A DNA stretch of 64,000 nucleotides, from contig NC_088342.1 of assembly GCF_036884655.1 (NCBI RefSeq), positions 12,833,501 through 12,897,500 of the forward strand. The letters run 5' to 3'. The notes under the pieces were generated by a model that was not told the DNA's origin, searched no databases, and saw nothing but the letters and a program-made list of their open reading frames with translations. Of the stretch, positions 22,854-35,355 are shown one piece after another. Position 1 is the first letter of the stretch; each line of letters opens with the position of its first letter. The position numbers and the translations under genes are program-made. Origin of the DNA: Musa acuminata AAA Group. Lineage: Eukaryota; Streptophyta; Magnoliopsida; Zingiberales; Musaceae.

Positions 22854-25800
22854 TTAAAGCTTCGGGTTGGGTTTCATGCTGAGATGAGTATCGTTAGGTT
22901 TTGCGTTGGCCAGCCTGCTGTGTAGCCTTGCCTTGACTTTGTACAGAATCCCATGGACTTCCTCAAAATGAGGATTGGTAGCAGATTTTACATTTTCGAT
23001 CCATTGCAAAATCTTTGGGTGAGGCCCCAATATTCTGTCGCGATCTTTCTCATCCACGACCTGAAGCAAAGGGATGCACTATTAAATAGCTTCAAAAATT
23101 ATTATGATGTATCAAAATTTGGATGACAGCTCCAAAGATTAGCATCTTGCATCCATGTGCTTCATGTTATCCCACTATATTGTATCCAGTCTAATTCATA
23201 TTTGCTTATTTTTCTCTTTGCAAATTACAATTATTGAAAACCACAGATACTGTAGTAGTTTGTAAGATATGATAAGAAAATGCATGGATTTAAATAAAAT
23301 TGTATATTCTTTTCCATAACTGTATGTAATAGTCATAAAACACAATGAGTATGCATCAAGTGACATACCTCCAATTGCATAATCTCACAGACAAGGCTGA
23401 GATCTGCAATGGATAGCTGGAAATTTCCCAATAAGAATTTTGCATTTCCTTTTAGCCAAAGCGACTCTATCTTTGAAAGAGATGCTCTAAGAATTATTTC
23501 AGCTTCATTTGCTGCTTGTGGGTTTAATGGAAGACCAAGTGCAGGTCCCAGGGCACGGTTAAGAACAAAGGTTGCTACAAATAATAAAAAGCAATCGGGC
23601 TGTCAAGTCTCATCAAACTAGAAAATCATAAATATAATGAACTATGATGTGATGGAAAAAAGAAAAGACAAAGAAGGCCCATTGGTTTATGGTGTTAGCA
23701 AGGTTCTTAATCTCGTACCGTACCAGTATACTGAGCTTTGCTTGATATGGTACGATACGGCATACCGAGCAGTATACCTAAAATAAGCATAAAACCCTTC
23801 GAAAATACCTAAAAAAAAAAAAGTTAGGATAGGGTTTTTAAGTTAGAAATAAATATTGTCTAGCCCCTTCCGTCATGTTCTGACCGAGGGGGATTTTTCT
23901 CCTACTAGAGCCTCTTCTTCTATTGCCTCGGTGATAAAACGTAAAGGACGTTGAGGATTTCCAGCCTCATCAAGTAAATGACCCTTTTGGTTCTCTACTG
24001 CTTCGACCCACTCTAACATTGGCTTTGAATCTTTTGTAGAAATGGAGGTCGATGGGATCAATCTTTGGTTCCTCTAGCTTCTTTGTCCAAGGCGATAACG
24101 GTCGAAATCGACGAGTACCAGTTGGTACAAGTCGATAATGATCGAAATCGATCGATACCAACCGATATAGGTTAGTAATGATTAAAATTTCGAACGTTAC
24201 CGTCCGGTATAGCCCCATATCGCCTGATACGAGGCCAAATGCCTGATACCGCCCGGTAGCAGACGGTTTGTGTGCCGATCTGCTGGCGGACCAATACGTA
24301 CGGTATTGCAAACCCTGGGTGTTAGGAATCCTTGTCTTCTATATGAAATAAAACTTATAAGGAAGAGAACAACCAATAAATGAAGGCAGCATTCTTAAAG
24401 TCTTTGCTATATTAAATGAAACCAACAAACTCAAACTGAGGGCTCATATTCCAACTCATTTCTCTTAAGAACTTCCCTCCAATATTTCTAGGGATATGTG
24501 CCATGAAATCAACTAAAACTCATCATTTTTTCCATTGTTATTCCCAACCGTCACTAGTTTAATCTTCAGATGGTTGGTGAATCAGATGTCACAACCACAA
24601 CTGTGAATTCAAGTTTAGTGAACACATCCTTTGCCTTAAGTATTTCTTTATTTTTAATTTCTTGGATATATTTTAACATAAATTCAACCTCTTCTCATGG
24701 ATGTCTTCAGGAAAACTAGCATTATAAGAATTAATATGTCCATGTTCTTCATTCAGAAAATAGAAACGAGAGGATGGAGCTTTTTCATACCTGCACCACG
24801 GCGTAGGTTGGTGTGGTGCCAATCCAATATGGACTGAATTTTGGCTCTAGTGAAGAGATCAGCAGGATACCTTCCATATAAAACACGAGTTACAAGGTAA
24901 AACTTATCTTGAGATGGCCATGATAAAGAACACAAACAAAAGTATAAGTGATATTTCTATCTGACATCGATGGTCTAATGTCATAACAAAAAGGAATAGT
25001 ACATCTTTCACTAATAAAGAATCAAATAGATGTCTGCTTCCAATAAATCAAGTACTCCACTTAACGTATAACCATTGTTTTCCTACAGAATATAAAGATA
25101 TAACTTCAAAAGTCACTTTTCCTTCTGTTCCTATTGTTTGTTTATTAATATTATCAGAGCAAGGTAGCTTGAGCGAGCAGTTAAATGTTAGCCAGTTGAA
25201 CTTTTGCCAGCATTATATGAACAAATAGGAGAGATATGATAGATAAATTATTCTTTTACTACTGGATATTCCTTTGCCTCAAATGTGAAGGAAAAATCAT
25301 TTTGGAGTATCCAATAGTAACCAAGTTATGCCATTGCAACTTAAAAATGTTTTGTACCATATGCTTATTTATCTTTCTTGACAATGATGATTTATGGTCA
25401 TTTATAACATTTAAAAAGTAGAGATAAGTACTTATGAAAATTGACCTATCAGGACTTTCACATGAAGGTTGTAGTATATAAGTTGTTTCTGACAACATAT
25501 GAGTTAAGCCTCAGAAAACTATTAGGTCATCAGACAGATGTATTAGTTGTCTATCAACAGCATAAAGCTAAGGTCCCAAGGAGACTATCAGGTTGTCGGA
25601 GAAAATATAGTATGAAAATAAACCCACACAATTGATGGACAGAGAAAAGGAATGTAAATGACACATTATAAATTACCAATGGTCCGGAATGCCTGGAAAT
25701 GCACAGGAAAGATAGCTCAAAATGGCATGACTGGACCAAAAAATAAGTCAATTAGATACAGTTTGCCAGAAAGATGGATGCAGACAAATATTTGGTATGT

Positions 25801-28244
25801 TTAAATGTCAAAATTGAATAAATAAAATGAACTTTAACATAAAAAACTTTGTCAAGATTTAGAATTAAATTTAAAATACAATGAATATTCAATTTGAGTA
25901 AGAAAGGTACAGATGTTCATGCGGCATATATGATAATACAGGTAAATTAGCATGACAGTGATCTCAGACTTGGAAATTATACCATGAAACAAACATATGA
26001 AAGTAAAACGACTGCCATAGAAAATTCTTTATTCATAAGACATCATAATGTTCCTGTTGGGCCTTGTCTTTTAATTGTTAGTAGTTATTTTACCCTTAGC
26101 TTTAAGAATTTAGAGTCTATTCAAGTTGGCCTGAAACTTATATCTACTGTAGCATTTATTTGTTCAAGAACACCAGGGTTATTCTAGAGTTTCAAGTGCC
26201 TATAAAATTTAATATCATAATAGTAAACCATCATGTCTACATAAGGGCCATTCAAAATGTAATGAATCAAGTTCAGGATGTGCGATAAATTACAAGGTAC
26301 CAGAAAAGAAATCTGATACCACTTTGATCTATGACAACTTACCAGAAAGGTGCTGCAACAACAAACAAATGTAGAATGATGGGATCCGATGGGATTCAAG
26401 TTTTGTTCATAAGTCAAGGAATAGGAGCATTTGGTTGATTAATTCAACCAGTTAAAGGTATAAAAAAAGTAACCCTTCATTGAAGCATTTTGGTATTGTT
26501 CCTGGATTAGAATACAATTAATGAACATAGAGTCATCTCATTATTTTTCCTTAAAAGATAAATGATGGTAGACTTACTGATCATTAAGACAGTTGACGAA
26601 AGAACCCAATGCAACAAAACTCATGTTGGGTCTTTGGAACAGCTTGTATTATTTGATAATAATCAGTTTAATCTATTTTTTCGAGAAGGTCTCTGATTTG
26701 AGTCCATATAGACCTAATCCTAACATATTTTGTTTCAGTTTAGGATACTTTTCATTTTCTCTTTAGTACCTATTTATAGACCAGCCACATGGTTGGTTCC
26801 CCATAAATGAAAGCAACATCAAATGCTCATGTAAGTGCAAAGGGAAAGAAAAACAGAAAAAAAAGAATAATTTCAACTTAACATGATTTTGAAACATGAT
26901 GTTCTCAGCATGACATGGCAACCATTGCCTGTGAGTTGAACAAAAAGAGCTGATTGTAACAATGAAACATAACTTAATAAAAACAGTATAATGGGCAGTC
27001 TACTATAAGGACAAATTATTCAAGGATATGTGACACTGCCCTAAATGAAGACTCAGTTACCACCATGAAAGGAATCACATGTAATCAAGGACAGGAGAAG
27101 CATTAAAAGATAATATATTTAAGCAAAAACTTAAACAATCAACATCTACCTCTCAAAGAGCTTATATCTTCCATCAACAATAGCTGGAACTTGTCCCATT
27201 GGGTTTATTTCTGAATAAAGCATCTGAGTCAGTACATCCAGAAAAGAAAGAGGTGGAGTATACTGAAAAAGGTATGCTTAGTTCGTAAATCAGCAAAGAT
27301 GAGACAAGCTTGCACATTTAGATTGAGCAGAAGGGCAGAAACAAGATATCCACAATATGATTTCTCATGTTCAAACATTGAGATAAAGTAGTTATTTCTG
27401 TCAAATAAAACATAAGGAGCATCATGGACAAATAAGTGTCTGTCTGGTGTCCCCACTGATGATGGTAGATATTCTAAGAATTGTTATCTAACAAAACCAT
27501 AATCTCCATTGTTCTCAATTCTTCGTTTGGCATACTTTTGCTATAAAAGATAACCATAATTAACCTTGCTCAAGCCACTTTCTTCCTCCTACTGATCCGG
27601 AACATACATAGTATTGCCTAAACCCTAGATAAAAAATCTTTAGTTGATTATACATTCTGTTATCCTCTTTATAGGATACTAAAAAAATCAACAAAGCATC
27701 ATTATTAGCGATCTCTTAAAATTATTTTATTTATTGCTTTTCAAGATTCTACTATCATATAACACAGATATCTTGCAATCACTACTAGTATTCAACAAAC
27801 CCATACTTTTTCACAGCACTAATTTACAGCTAGATTGCGAAGATGCTATTTCGTAAAATCTCACTCCATAGTATTACTATTCAATATTGATTTGTCTGTG
27901 ATTCAGATATGCTGGGCATAACTATGAATTGGAATCGCAAAAAGGGACCTTTGAATTCGGGCGAGCGATGCTGACGCTTCACGAGATCAATCCTCACCTC
28001 CTCGAAATCGATGCCGTTGACCCTGAAATCAAGAACCAAAATTTCCCACGATAAATCGTAGAGCCTAAGGGAGACGAATCTAATCCCAACATAGAAAGCG
28101 AGAGATTTGTCTTCCCAATCCAACATCTAATCGAAAAGATTAAAGCGAAAATGTAAAGAAATTGCGTTAGGAAATATTACTTGCAGAAGATTATAATCGC
28201 CCGTGATGGTTGCGACATTCGATCGGCGTACACCTTCAGCGTCA

Positions 28245-28245
<1 letters not shown>
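22854..28245 (-). CDS. GSTT: Theta-class glutathione S-transferase, copy B (7 exons, 248 aa)
   Basis: Exons: 28245-28181, 28022-27949, 27210-27150, 25730-25677, 24870-24791, 23574-23369 and 23060-22854. All are GT-AG and in phase; total 747 nt with stop. The N-domain starts MTLKVYADRMSQPSRA with the theta-class serine, followed by VNGIDFEEVRIDLVKRQ, INPMGQVPAIVDGRYKLFES and HAILSYLS. The C-domain has ADLFTRAKIQSILDWHH, LGLPLNPQAA, WLKGNAKFLLGNF and ADLSLVCEIMQLE. The C-terminal tripeptide is PKL, resembling a weak plant PTS1 peroxisomal signal; Arabidopsis theta GSTs also end in PTS1-like tripeptides. Length and motifs match the family, so this copy looks fully functional. Intron 6 contains a hAT MITE, and a (TC)n tract lies just upstream of the ATG. 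Confidence 0.95.
23699..24317. mobile_element. Non-autonomous hAT MITE, 619 bp
   Basis: An 8-bp direct duplication GGTGTTAG flanks it at 23691-23698 and 24318-24325. The ends are inverted-repeat-like: CAAGGTTCTTAATC on the left, and CAGGGTTTGCAATACCG as the complement of the right end. An 8-bp target duplication with CAGGG-type ends is the hAT signature. The interior is rich in TACCG/CGGTA motifs and has no coding capacity. It sits in intron 6 of GST copy B and is missing from the matching intron of copy A, so it inserted after the tandem duplication. Confidence 0.85.

Positions 28246-28248
<3 letters not shown>

Positions 28249-28286
<38 letters not shown>
28249..28286 (+). repeat. (CT)n microsatellite in the GST copy B leader
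   Basis: About 19 CT units begin 4 bp upstream of the copy B start codon. On the transcribed strand it is a (GA)n tract. Plant 5' leaders often carry such tracts. Confidence 0.95.
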
Positions 28287-28287
<1 letters not shown>

Positions 28288-28333
28288 AGACGAGAAGCGT
28301 TGACTGCAAATGTGGCCTTCCCTTGAGTGTAAC

Positions 28334-28336
<3 letters not shown>

Positions 28337-28370
<34 letters not shown>
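28337..28370. repeat. (TA)n microsatellite
   Basis: About 17 AT units lie roughly 90 bp upstream of the GST copy B start codon. Confidence 0.95.
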
Positions 28371-28373
<3 letters not shown>

Positions 28374-28399
28374 TGAAAAGTTTAGAAATGGTTTATTCA

Positions 28400-29060
28400 T
28401 TTTTACGAATTTTAAGATCTCCCATCTAATATTAAACTCCTTCATATATAAAAATTATTACTATTAACATCCATTTAAAGATTCAGATTAATAACTTCTA
28501 ACCAACAGTAAAATTAATTTATGTCGCATCTTATATTTATAAAAATTAAATTATTATTTTATTATTCATATTTTTTAAAAATTATCTTTGAATTGAAATT
28601 TTTATGTTTACAATACTAAATATTTTTTAACTGAAAAAATAAAAGCATCTCAGTAGAGCATGAGTGATGAAAAAACAATTTTTGCAAAAACTTTATAAAG
28701 TTTTGAAAATAAATATATAAAGGTCTTTGATCTATTATAAAGTAGTAAGATAATCTGAAAATAAATATAAGATAAAAGCACATTATCAATCATGTTAATA
28801 AAAACTTTTAAAAAATATAAAAATAATTTTAATATTTATGAAATATATAAAAATATTAATATTTTAATATGAAATAATAATATATTAATTTATCATGAAA
28901 CTCATCCAATAGAAAATTAATGATAATTCTTATACAGTAAATAAAATCATACATCAATAATATGCAACAAATTTCAGTGACATATATGACAGTATGATAA
29001 AAAAGATATATTATATCCGATGGTGTACTCTTTCAATATTGGATGAAGAGATATATTTTA
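28400..29060. other. AT-rich intergenic spacer
   Basis: Very AT-rich sequence with no coding or repeat structure that I can name. Confidence 0.5.
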
Positions 29061-30107
29061 CGAGATAGATTCCTTGAACATCGATAGCAAAAACCTATAT
29101 CGTACTCCCAACAAAAGATGAAGAAATCATTTAACCATTATATCTAATAACTACTAATTCCTGAAGGGAATCATCCTACCTGACTTCGAGGTGGATACAT
29201 AGTCATTCATAATCATTCATTATGAGGGAATATATGACTTGTTAGACTATATTTATTAGTGACTCTGATGGACCCGTAACTCCTTTCACTTCCAATGTTA
29301 ACTATTTAACGTGGTCACATATATTACATGATAACAATCATATCAATATCATTAATTTAATTAAAAAAATAATCATTATCAAAAGACACCTTATAAAATT
29401 TTAAAGTTCATTAAAACATAAATACATGATGCATCAATTTTTTCAATAGTTCCTAATTAACTTAGACCCTAATTCGAATAGATTAATTGACTTAAACTAA
29501 ACTTAATTCAATTAAGACCTAACTACATTAGTTGGGCCATGTTGGATCACATGGGCTGAGTTGTGCTTAGTCATATAGGCTAAGTTATTATTTGCCACAT
29601 GAGTTACGTCATGTTAGGATCATAAATACACTAAAAGGGAGGAGAGGGAGGTTCAAAATGGAGAAATGATTCGAAAATTCGTTTGATCAAACTAGTATCA
29701 AAAATGTGTTTAACTTAGAATATAAGTAAGTGTAGCAAGTAATTAAATCAGTAAGCAATAGCAATGAATAACATAAAAGGAAATGCATATCAAATTTATA
29801 GTGGTTCGATTGTCGCGACCTACGTCCACTCCCGATTCCTCCTCTATTTAAGCTATTAGTATTCACTAATGATCTTTTTTTCAACGGATGAAGATCAACT
29901 ACTTTTGTTACAACTCTTTTCTCCTTTTTATAAGCTTAAAAGAGAATCTTTACAACTCTCTTTTACAAGTAATCCTCACATCTCTCTTAGAATGACTTAG
30001 AAACTTAAGAAGAAAGAAACTCAACACTATCAAAGGAGTTTACACATTTAGAATCACAAATTTTTAGTGTTCTTTTCTTACTATCTCAAGTTGCATAGTT
30101 CCATTGC

Positions 30108-31200
30108 TTATAGAAGAGCGTCAAAACCGAAGTTTCGATAACGAACTACTGTCCTCTGTCCCTCAATCCTATGAAAAGCATGTCCCTTAATTGCTTTAAG
30201 AATTTAGTGCAGAAGAAAGAAATATAGAGGCAACTGTTGCTTTAAGATTGTCATCTTGATTGGCAGCTGCTAAGTATAGAACTCCCTAACGCTATTATAA
30301 TGGCCTGAGTCAAACAGGCAAAGTCAAGTGTCTCAGCAGAGTCAACTCAAAGATGGAAATTGGACGTTAGCACTTCGCTTGTTGCTTCCTTTCGCACCCC
30401 AAGATATCAGTAATCATTGAGAGCTTCGAAGCCAGCCAAATAAAGGACAATGAATTGAACTTGCTCGAACCTATCTCTGCTCTGGTAGACTTTCTTCACA
30501 TAACTTCTTAACCCATAACTGGAACTAGGTGGGACTGGGACTCCACTCTTTCGGAACCGCACTCAACTGTATTGCCTGCTAAAGATTGAATGGAATTTTG
30601 AACTGAACTGTCAACTCAAAACTCCTCTTACATGCATTGTTGATTATCTCTCTCACCACCAACAAGGACGGATAGTAATATGACTTTCTTTTTCTATACG
30701 ATAGACTCCTTGTCAATTTCTTTTTCCATTCTGACAATTCCATTCTTCTAAGATCACTATTTGCTGGAGGATCCGTATTCGTAAGAAGGTCGGTTTATAC
30801 GAGTTGAGTTCGTCAGTGTATTTGTTCCTTAAAGCAAGAGTGAGCTGAGCAGTTAGGTGTTTGTTCCTTAAAGTAAGAGTTCAGGGAGGCGTGTTAGTTA
30901 GGAAAAGTATAGATTGAGTGGAGAGTTCACCGTTTGCACTATTTTCTATTCTTTAGAGTTTCTGTAAGTGGAACGCAACATTCTCCTCTCCTCTTTTGTG
31001 CACTCAATTCTTAATACAGAGGGAGTCTCTTAAAGGATGCAAAACTGTTTGTTTACGCTATTCTATAATATGTACAGCTCTCTTTAATTCAATAAGCAAA
31101 GGAATAAGTCAACAACCTTTAGGGAAGAAGTAAACTGAAACTCTCATTCACTTTGCGCAACAGCCTTTGAGCTAGAACACCAACATAGGGACTTCTACCT
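30108..31200. other. GC-balanced block, possible organelle-derived insert
   Basis: About 1.1 kb stands out from AT-rich neighbours by its balanced composition and by text such as GCTTCGAAGCCAGCC and TGTTCCTTAAAGCAAGAGTGA, which resembles plant mitochondrial spacer DNA. A partial internal duplication of TTTGTTCCTTAAAG occurs near 30825 and 30862. No gene is recognised. This is a composition-based guess. Confidence 0.3.
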
Positions 31201-32089
31201 CTATCCACTTAGAGCTTCAAATCTCTTCCCTTACGTCGCTATATGAATCTTGTTTTTGAGTGCTTTAAGTTTTGTTCCACTCAGGTTTTCAGGATATTAA
31301 TGGTATTATCATTAGTGCTGGGTAGTACCACCATCACCTATCTGGATGGTGCCATCGCTTGACAGCATAAAAGACTATGTTCTGATAATACTACCGCTAG
31401 TTTGGGCGATATCATCATCTGACACTAGTGGTGCCAACGTCAAGTTTTTGGAAAACATACACTATGTACTTTCTATCTCACAAGCGGTTCCATCGCTTGA
31501 TCTGGCGGTGTCATCGCTTGACCCAACTTCAAGTCACTGAATTGACATTCTAATAGACCAAATTCAGTCCTAATTTAGGCTTAATGAGCCCTTAATTAAG
31601 TTGGCATGGTTACACCAAAAACCAACTCAATTAAAATCTAAACTACTTCGATCAAGATTCCTTCGAACATCGATAGTAAAAACATATCGTACTCCCAACA
31701 AAGTATGGAGGAACCATTTCACCATTATGTCTAACAACTACAACTACTGATTCATGAAGGAAATTATCCTACTTCACTTCAAGAGATATATATGACTTGT
31801 TATATTATATTTATTAGTGACTCGGGATAGACCCATAACTCTTTTTGTATGTTACACTTCCAATGTTAATCATTCAACTTGATCACATATATTATATGAT
31901 AACAATTACATCAATATTATCAATTTAATAATAATAATAATCATTTTCAAAAGACACCTTCAGATAAAATTTTGAAGTTCATTAAATCATAAATATATAA
32001 GGCATCAATTTTTCAATAGTCCATAATTAACCAAGACCCTAATTGAAATAGGTTAATTGACTTAAACTAAACTTAATTCAATTAAAACC

Positions 32090-32390
32090 TAACCACATTG
32101 GTTGAGTCATGTTGAATCACATGAGTTGGGTTATGCTTAGTCACATAGGCTAAATCATTCTTAACCACATGGGTTACATTATACCTGACTACATAAGTTA
32201 GATTATGTTTGGCTATATGAGTTGAGTCGTACTTAATTACAAATATTGGGTAATTCTTGGGCACATGAGATAGATCATGCTTAATCACATTAACATAATT
32301 ATATATGAACATATAGGCTAAGTCATGTTTGACCACATAAGTTAAGTTAAACCTAGTCACATGAATTGGTTTGGCCAATCAATTTAACTT
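32090..32390. repeat. Short tandem array (CACATGGGTT-like units, ~30 bp period)
   Basis: Degenerate units of about 30 bp, each with a CACAT-(A/G)-G-(T/C)-T core followed by a TTATG/TCATG-type step, repeat about ten times. On the minus strand they give a spurious 98-aa repetitive ORF. A shorter version of the array ends the left direct repeat near 29530-29610. Confidence 0.7.
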
Positions 32391-32399
32391 AGATTAGAC

Positions 32400-33600
32400 C
32401 CCAATTTGATCCCCTTATTAGATTATATTTTAATATTTTTAGAAGTACTTTAAAATATTATAAAATAATAATTAATCTCGAATCTATCCTTTTTCATAAA
32501 TTAACTAATTTAGATTTATGTTTCTAAATTTAAAACTAATTAAATCATAAAAATTAGTACATAATTTTTAAATATAAATATGTTTAATTAAAATAAATTA
32601 TTATTATTATTATTATTAAATTAACTAATCATTATAACATCATAATTCAATGATCATGATTTATTAATCATAAATTTTTAAAATTAAAATGTTATCATGC
32701 ACCATGTAAATTATAATAATTCTAATATTTAAGATTTTAAAATATCAATAAAAACTAGTAACAAAAAAAAAAAAAAGAGGATTGTACCTCACTTTAGGAA
32801 ATCCTTCACTAACTAGGCCTAGCAAGAAATGAGGGAAAAAGAGCCCCTTTTATATAGAAAAACCCCTTTTATATATGTAAGTAATAATTTAAATTTTATT
32901 TTTTAATTTATTTTTACTCATAAAAATAAAATTTAAATTATTTACGTTCTAAAAATCATGTCACTCATTAGGAAATAAATTAATCAATAATTTAGTTGAT
33001 CGATGAAATTTTTAACTTGTGCACGTGATTAAAGAAATCAATTTTAATTATTTTCTTAATCATGATATATAAACAAGAAAGTTAATAATTTAAATAAAAT
33101 AATAAATTATTTATGATAATTTAATTTATGTTAAGAGAGAAAAAAAATCACTAGTGATTACAATTTATATATTAAATAAGTCCATAAAATATAAAATACT
33201 CATAATAATTATTAGGATTAGTTTTTATAGGAAAATTTGGATTCTTTCTTGGTCATCGAGTTATTTTGTCTTACCTTTCTTACATTAAATAATTATGAAA
33301 CATCATCATTTTCAATATTTTAAGTTTATCTTTATAGTCTATGATCAATAACTTGTAACCAACAGTAAAATTAATTAATTAAATAAGTCCATAAAAATAT
33401 AAAATACTCGTAATAACTCTTAGGATTAGTTTGCATGGGAAAATTTTGATCCTTGCTTTGATTGATCATCAAGTAATTTTGCCTTTACCTTCTTGCATTC
33501 AATAATTATGAAACATCGTGTCATATGTTTTATTATATCATTTTAAAGATTTTATGGTTATCTTTTTAGCGTATAAAAACCGATGATATAAAATGACAAA
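32400..33600. repeat. AT-rich spacer with a ~206-bp tandem duplication
   Basis: 33181-33345 and 33387-33570 are diverged copies, sharing TCCATAAAA, TATAAAATACTC, TAGGATTAGTTT and AATAATTATGAAACATC. The rest is low-complexity AT-rich sequence, including a 15-A run near 32763. Confidence 0.65.
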
Positions 33601-33699
33601 GTAGTACGAAATCTATAACCGTTTGATTATTGCGGGATAAAATTAGCAGATGACCGAGTCAAAAATGGAACAGCAAAATGAAGCAGCCTCTCGCCGTGG

Positions 33700-33937
33700 A
33701 TGCGGCACCGAAGGAGAGGAGAGCTCCGTGGAATTCCCTCGAGCTGCAATCCCCCACCTTCATTCCCCTCCATTAAATCCTCTCCTTGCCCACATTTTTC
33801 TCCCCCTCGCATGTGCCATTTAAGTAGTCATCCCAAGGATCACTGCATCCTCCCCCCTCCCCTGTTTCTTCTTCCTCCTCTTTCCTTGCCGGTTTTCATC
33901 CTCCTTGGGCTTGCTCATCCCTCGTTGCAGAGAAAGC
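33700..33937 (+). promoter_or_regulatory. ADF 5' leader and proximal promoter
   Basis: A C/T-rich stretch (about 33730-33930, with repeated CCTCC and CTTCC) precedes the ADF start and looks like a plant 5'UTR. No clear TATA box was fixed. The transcription start is inferred to lie within or just before this stretch. Confidence 0.4.
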
Positions 33938-35355
33938 ATGGTGAGCATGCATCTCCCTTCTCTATGTTTCGATGGCTTTGATCACCTACCTACCTACCTA
34001 CCTAGCATCATATTTTAGGCTCCGCATGGAACCAATGATGATGAACTAGGATGCTCATAGCCATCCATACGCAAATCAACTCAATTCTTCTTTTTTCTGA
34101 TATGAACAAATCAGATTTGTTGTTGTTGTTGTTGTTGTTGTTGTGAATAATTAGCATTATCATCGATTGTTGCTGATAAATAATTGATGATTCGTGTCGT
34201 GAGTTTGCACAGGCGAACTCCGCATCCGGAATGGCGGTGAATGATGAGTGCAAGCTCAAGTTCCTGGAGCTGAAGGCCAAGAGGAACTTCCGGTTCATCG
34301 TGTTCAAGATCGATGAGAAGATACAGCAGGTCATGGTGGAGAAGCTGGGTCGGCCCGATGAGAGCTACGATGATTTCACTGCATGCTTTCCGCCCAACGA
34401 GTGCCGCTATGCCGTCTTCGATTTTGATTTCGTCACCGATGAGAACTGCCAAAAGAGCAAGATCTTCTTCATTGCATGGTAAGGAACTGCACCGTGTGAA
34501 TTCCCGAAAGCGACACGATCATCACTCCTCCAGAAGGAGGAATTGGTTCCACAACATTTCTTGTAGAACATCGAAAAGCTCATGAAATTATAATTTTTTT
34601 CAAAAGAAGAAAACTAATCATCCTCCGTGAGTCATGATCGATCATTTTCTTTGAACAGTTTCTGTTTTCGACTGACATGAATATTGTTTGCATGAGTTAT
34701 CTTAGTGATCAAAATGTTAGATCGAGAGAATTGCTTTGCTCTTATGATACAAGAAACAAGATCTTCTCTTTTCTTTAGATATATAGATAGATAGATAGAT
34801 AGATAGATAGATGTAATATTCATAATGAGAACAATAATTCATCATATGAAGGTTCAGTGAACAGTTTCAATTCGATGTGCATGATTCGTAATATGGCTCA
34901 GTATCTATCAGAGTGATGATCTTAGATGAGAGGTAGACGCAGAAAATGTGAAAACTATGAATCATGAGGCAATAATGTGGATGATCAGTTTGATAGATAA
35001 TAATCGTGTCACCTCATCAATAGAGAAATATGATTCTTCTTCTACCTTCATCCAACTAATTAATTGCTGCTATCAAGATCAGCTCTGAGAAATAGGCAGT
35101 TGTCTGGTCTTCCCAAAGATGATCATAAGAAGAAGGTTGCTGAGCTTTAAGCTGCACCTCATCATAAGGTTGATGATGACATGGACCAGTTTGTTGTTGT
35201 GCAGGTCCCCTGATTCATCAAAGGTGAGGAGCAAGATGCTGTATGCGAGTTCCAAGGACAGATTCAAGAGGGAGCTCGATGGCATACAAGTGGAGCTGCA
35301 GGCGACGGACCCTAGCGAGATGAGCATCGATATTGTGAAGGGGAGAGCTATGTAA
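33938..35355 (+). CDS. ADF: Actin-depolymerizing factor (ADF/cofilin)
   Basis: Three coding exons: 33938-33940 (the ATG alone), 34213-34478 and 35205-35355, totalling 420 nt and 139 aa, the standard plant ADF length. A first exon ending right after the start codon is the conserved plant ADF structure. Protein landmarks are [12 protein letters not shown] with the regulatory Ser6, the ADF-homology core ([19 protein letters not shown]), [24 protein letters not shown] and the long actin-binding helix [20 protein letters not shown]. It ends in VKGRAM. ADF severs and depolymerises actin filaments in a phosphorylation- and pH-dependent way. The splice sites are GTGAGC/CACAG and GTAAGG/GTGCAG. No defect is seen. 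Confidence 0.97.
34119..34143 (+). repeat. (TTG)n microsatellite in ADF intron 1
   Basis: Eight perfect TTG units lie about 70 bp upstream of the intron 1 acceptor. Confidence 0.9.
34780..34813 (+). repeat. (GATA)n microsatellite in ADF intron 2
   Basis: About eight GATA/ATAG units lie in the middle of the 726-bp second intron. Confidence 0.9.

Larger units (their letters stand above)
16048..28250 (-). repeat. Tandem duplication of the GST theta locus
   Basis: Two units, about 16048-21040 and 22733-28250, share exon order, splice phases and much intron and 3'-flank sequence. Examples are GGTTTCGGGTTGG/GCTTCGGGTTGG at the 3' ends, and CAAAATGGCATGACTGGAC near exon 4 in both. Both are minus strand, so the duplication is head to tail. 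Copy B's larger size is partly due to the MITE at 23699-24317. Confidence 0.9.
29064..32400. mobile_element. Decayed LTR-like element: 0.5-kb direct repeats
   Basis: 29064-29610 and 31650-32190 are diverged direct copies, sharing CATCGATAG, CGTACTCCCAACAAA, TATATTTATTAGTGACTC, CTTCCAATGTTAA, AAAAGACACCTT and GACTTAAACTAAACTTAATT. Both end in a short-period array of CACATGGGTT-like units; the right array extends to about 32390. Between them, 29640-30060 has retroelement-like sequence (GTGGTTCGATTGTCGCGACC), and 31330-31530 has repeated GCCATCGCTTGA motifs. This suits the remains of an LTR element, or LTRs around a non-coding interior. No pol coding is seen, so the class is uncertain. Confidence 0.5.

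Noticed and set aside
32082..32378. 98-aa repetitive minus-strand protein
   Set aside because: It is a reading of a ~30-bp tandem array and has no independent coding evidence.
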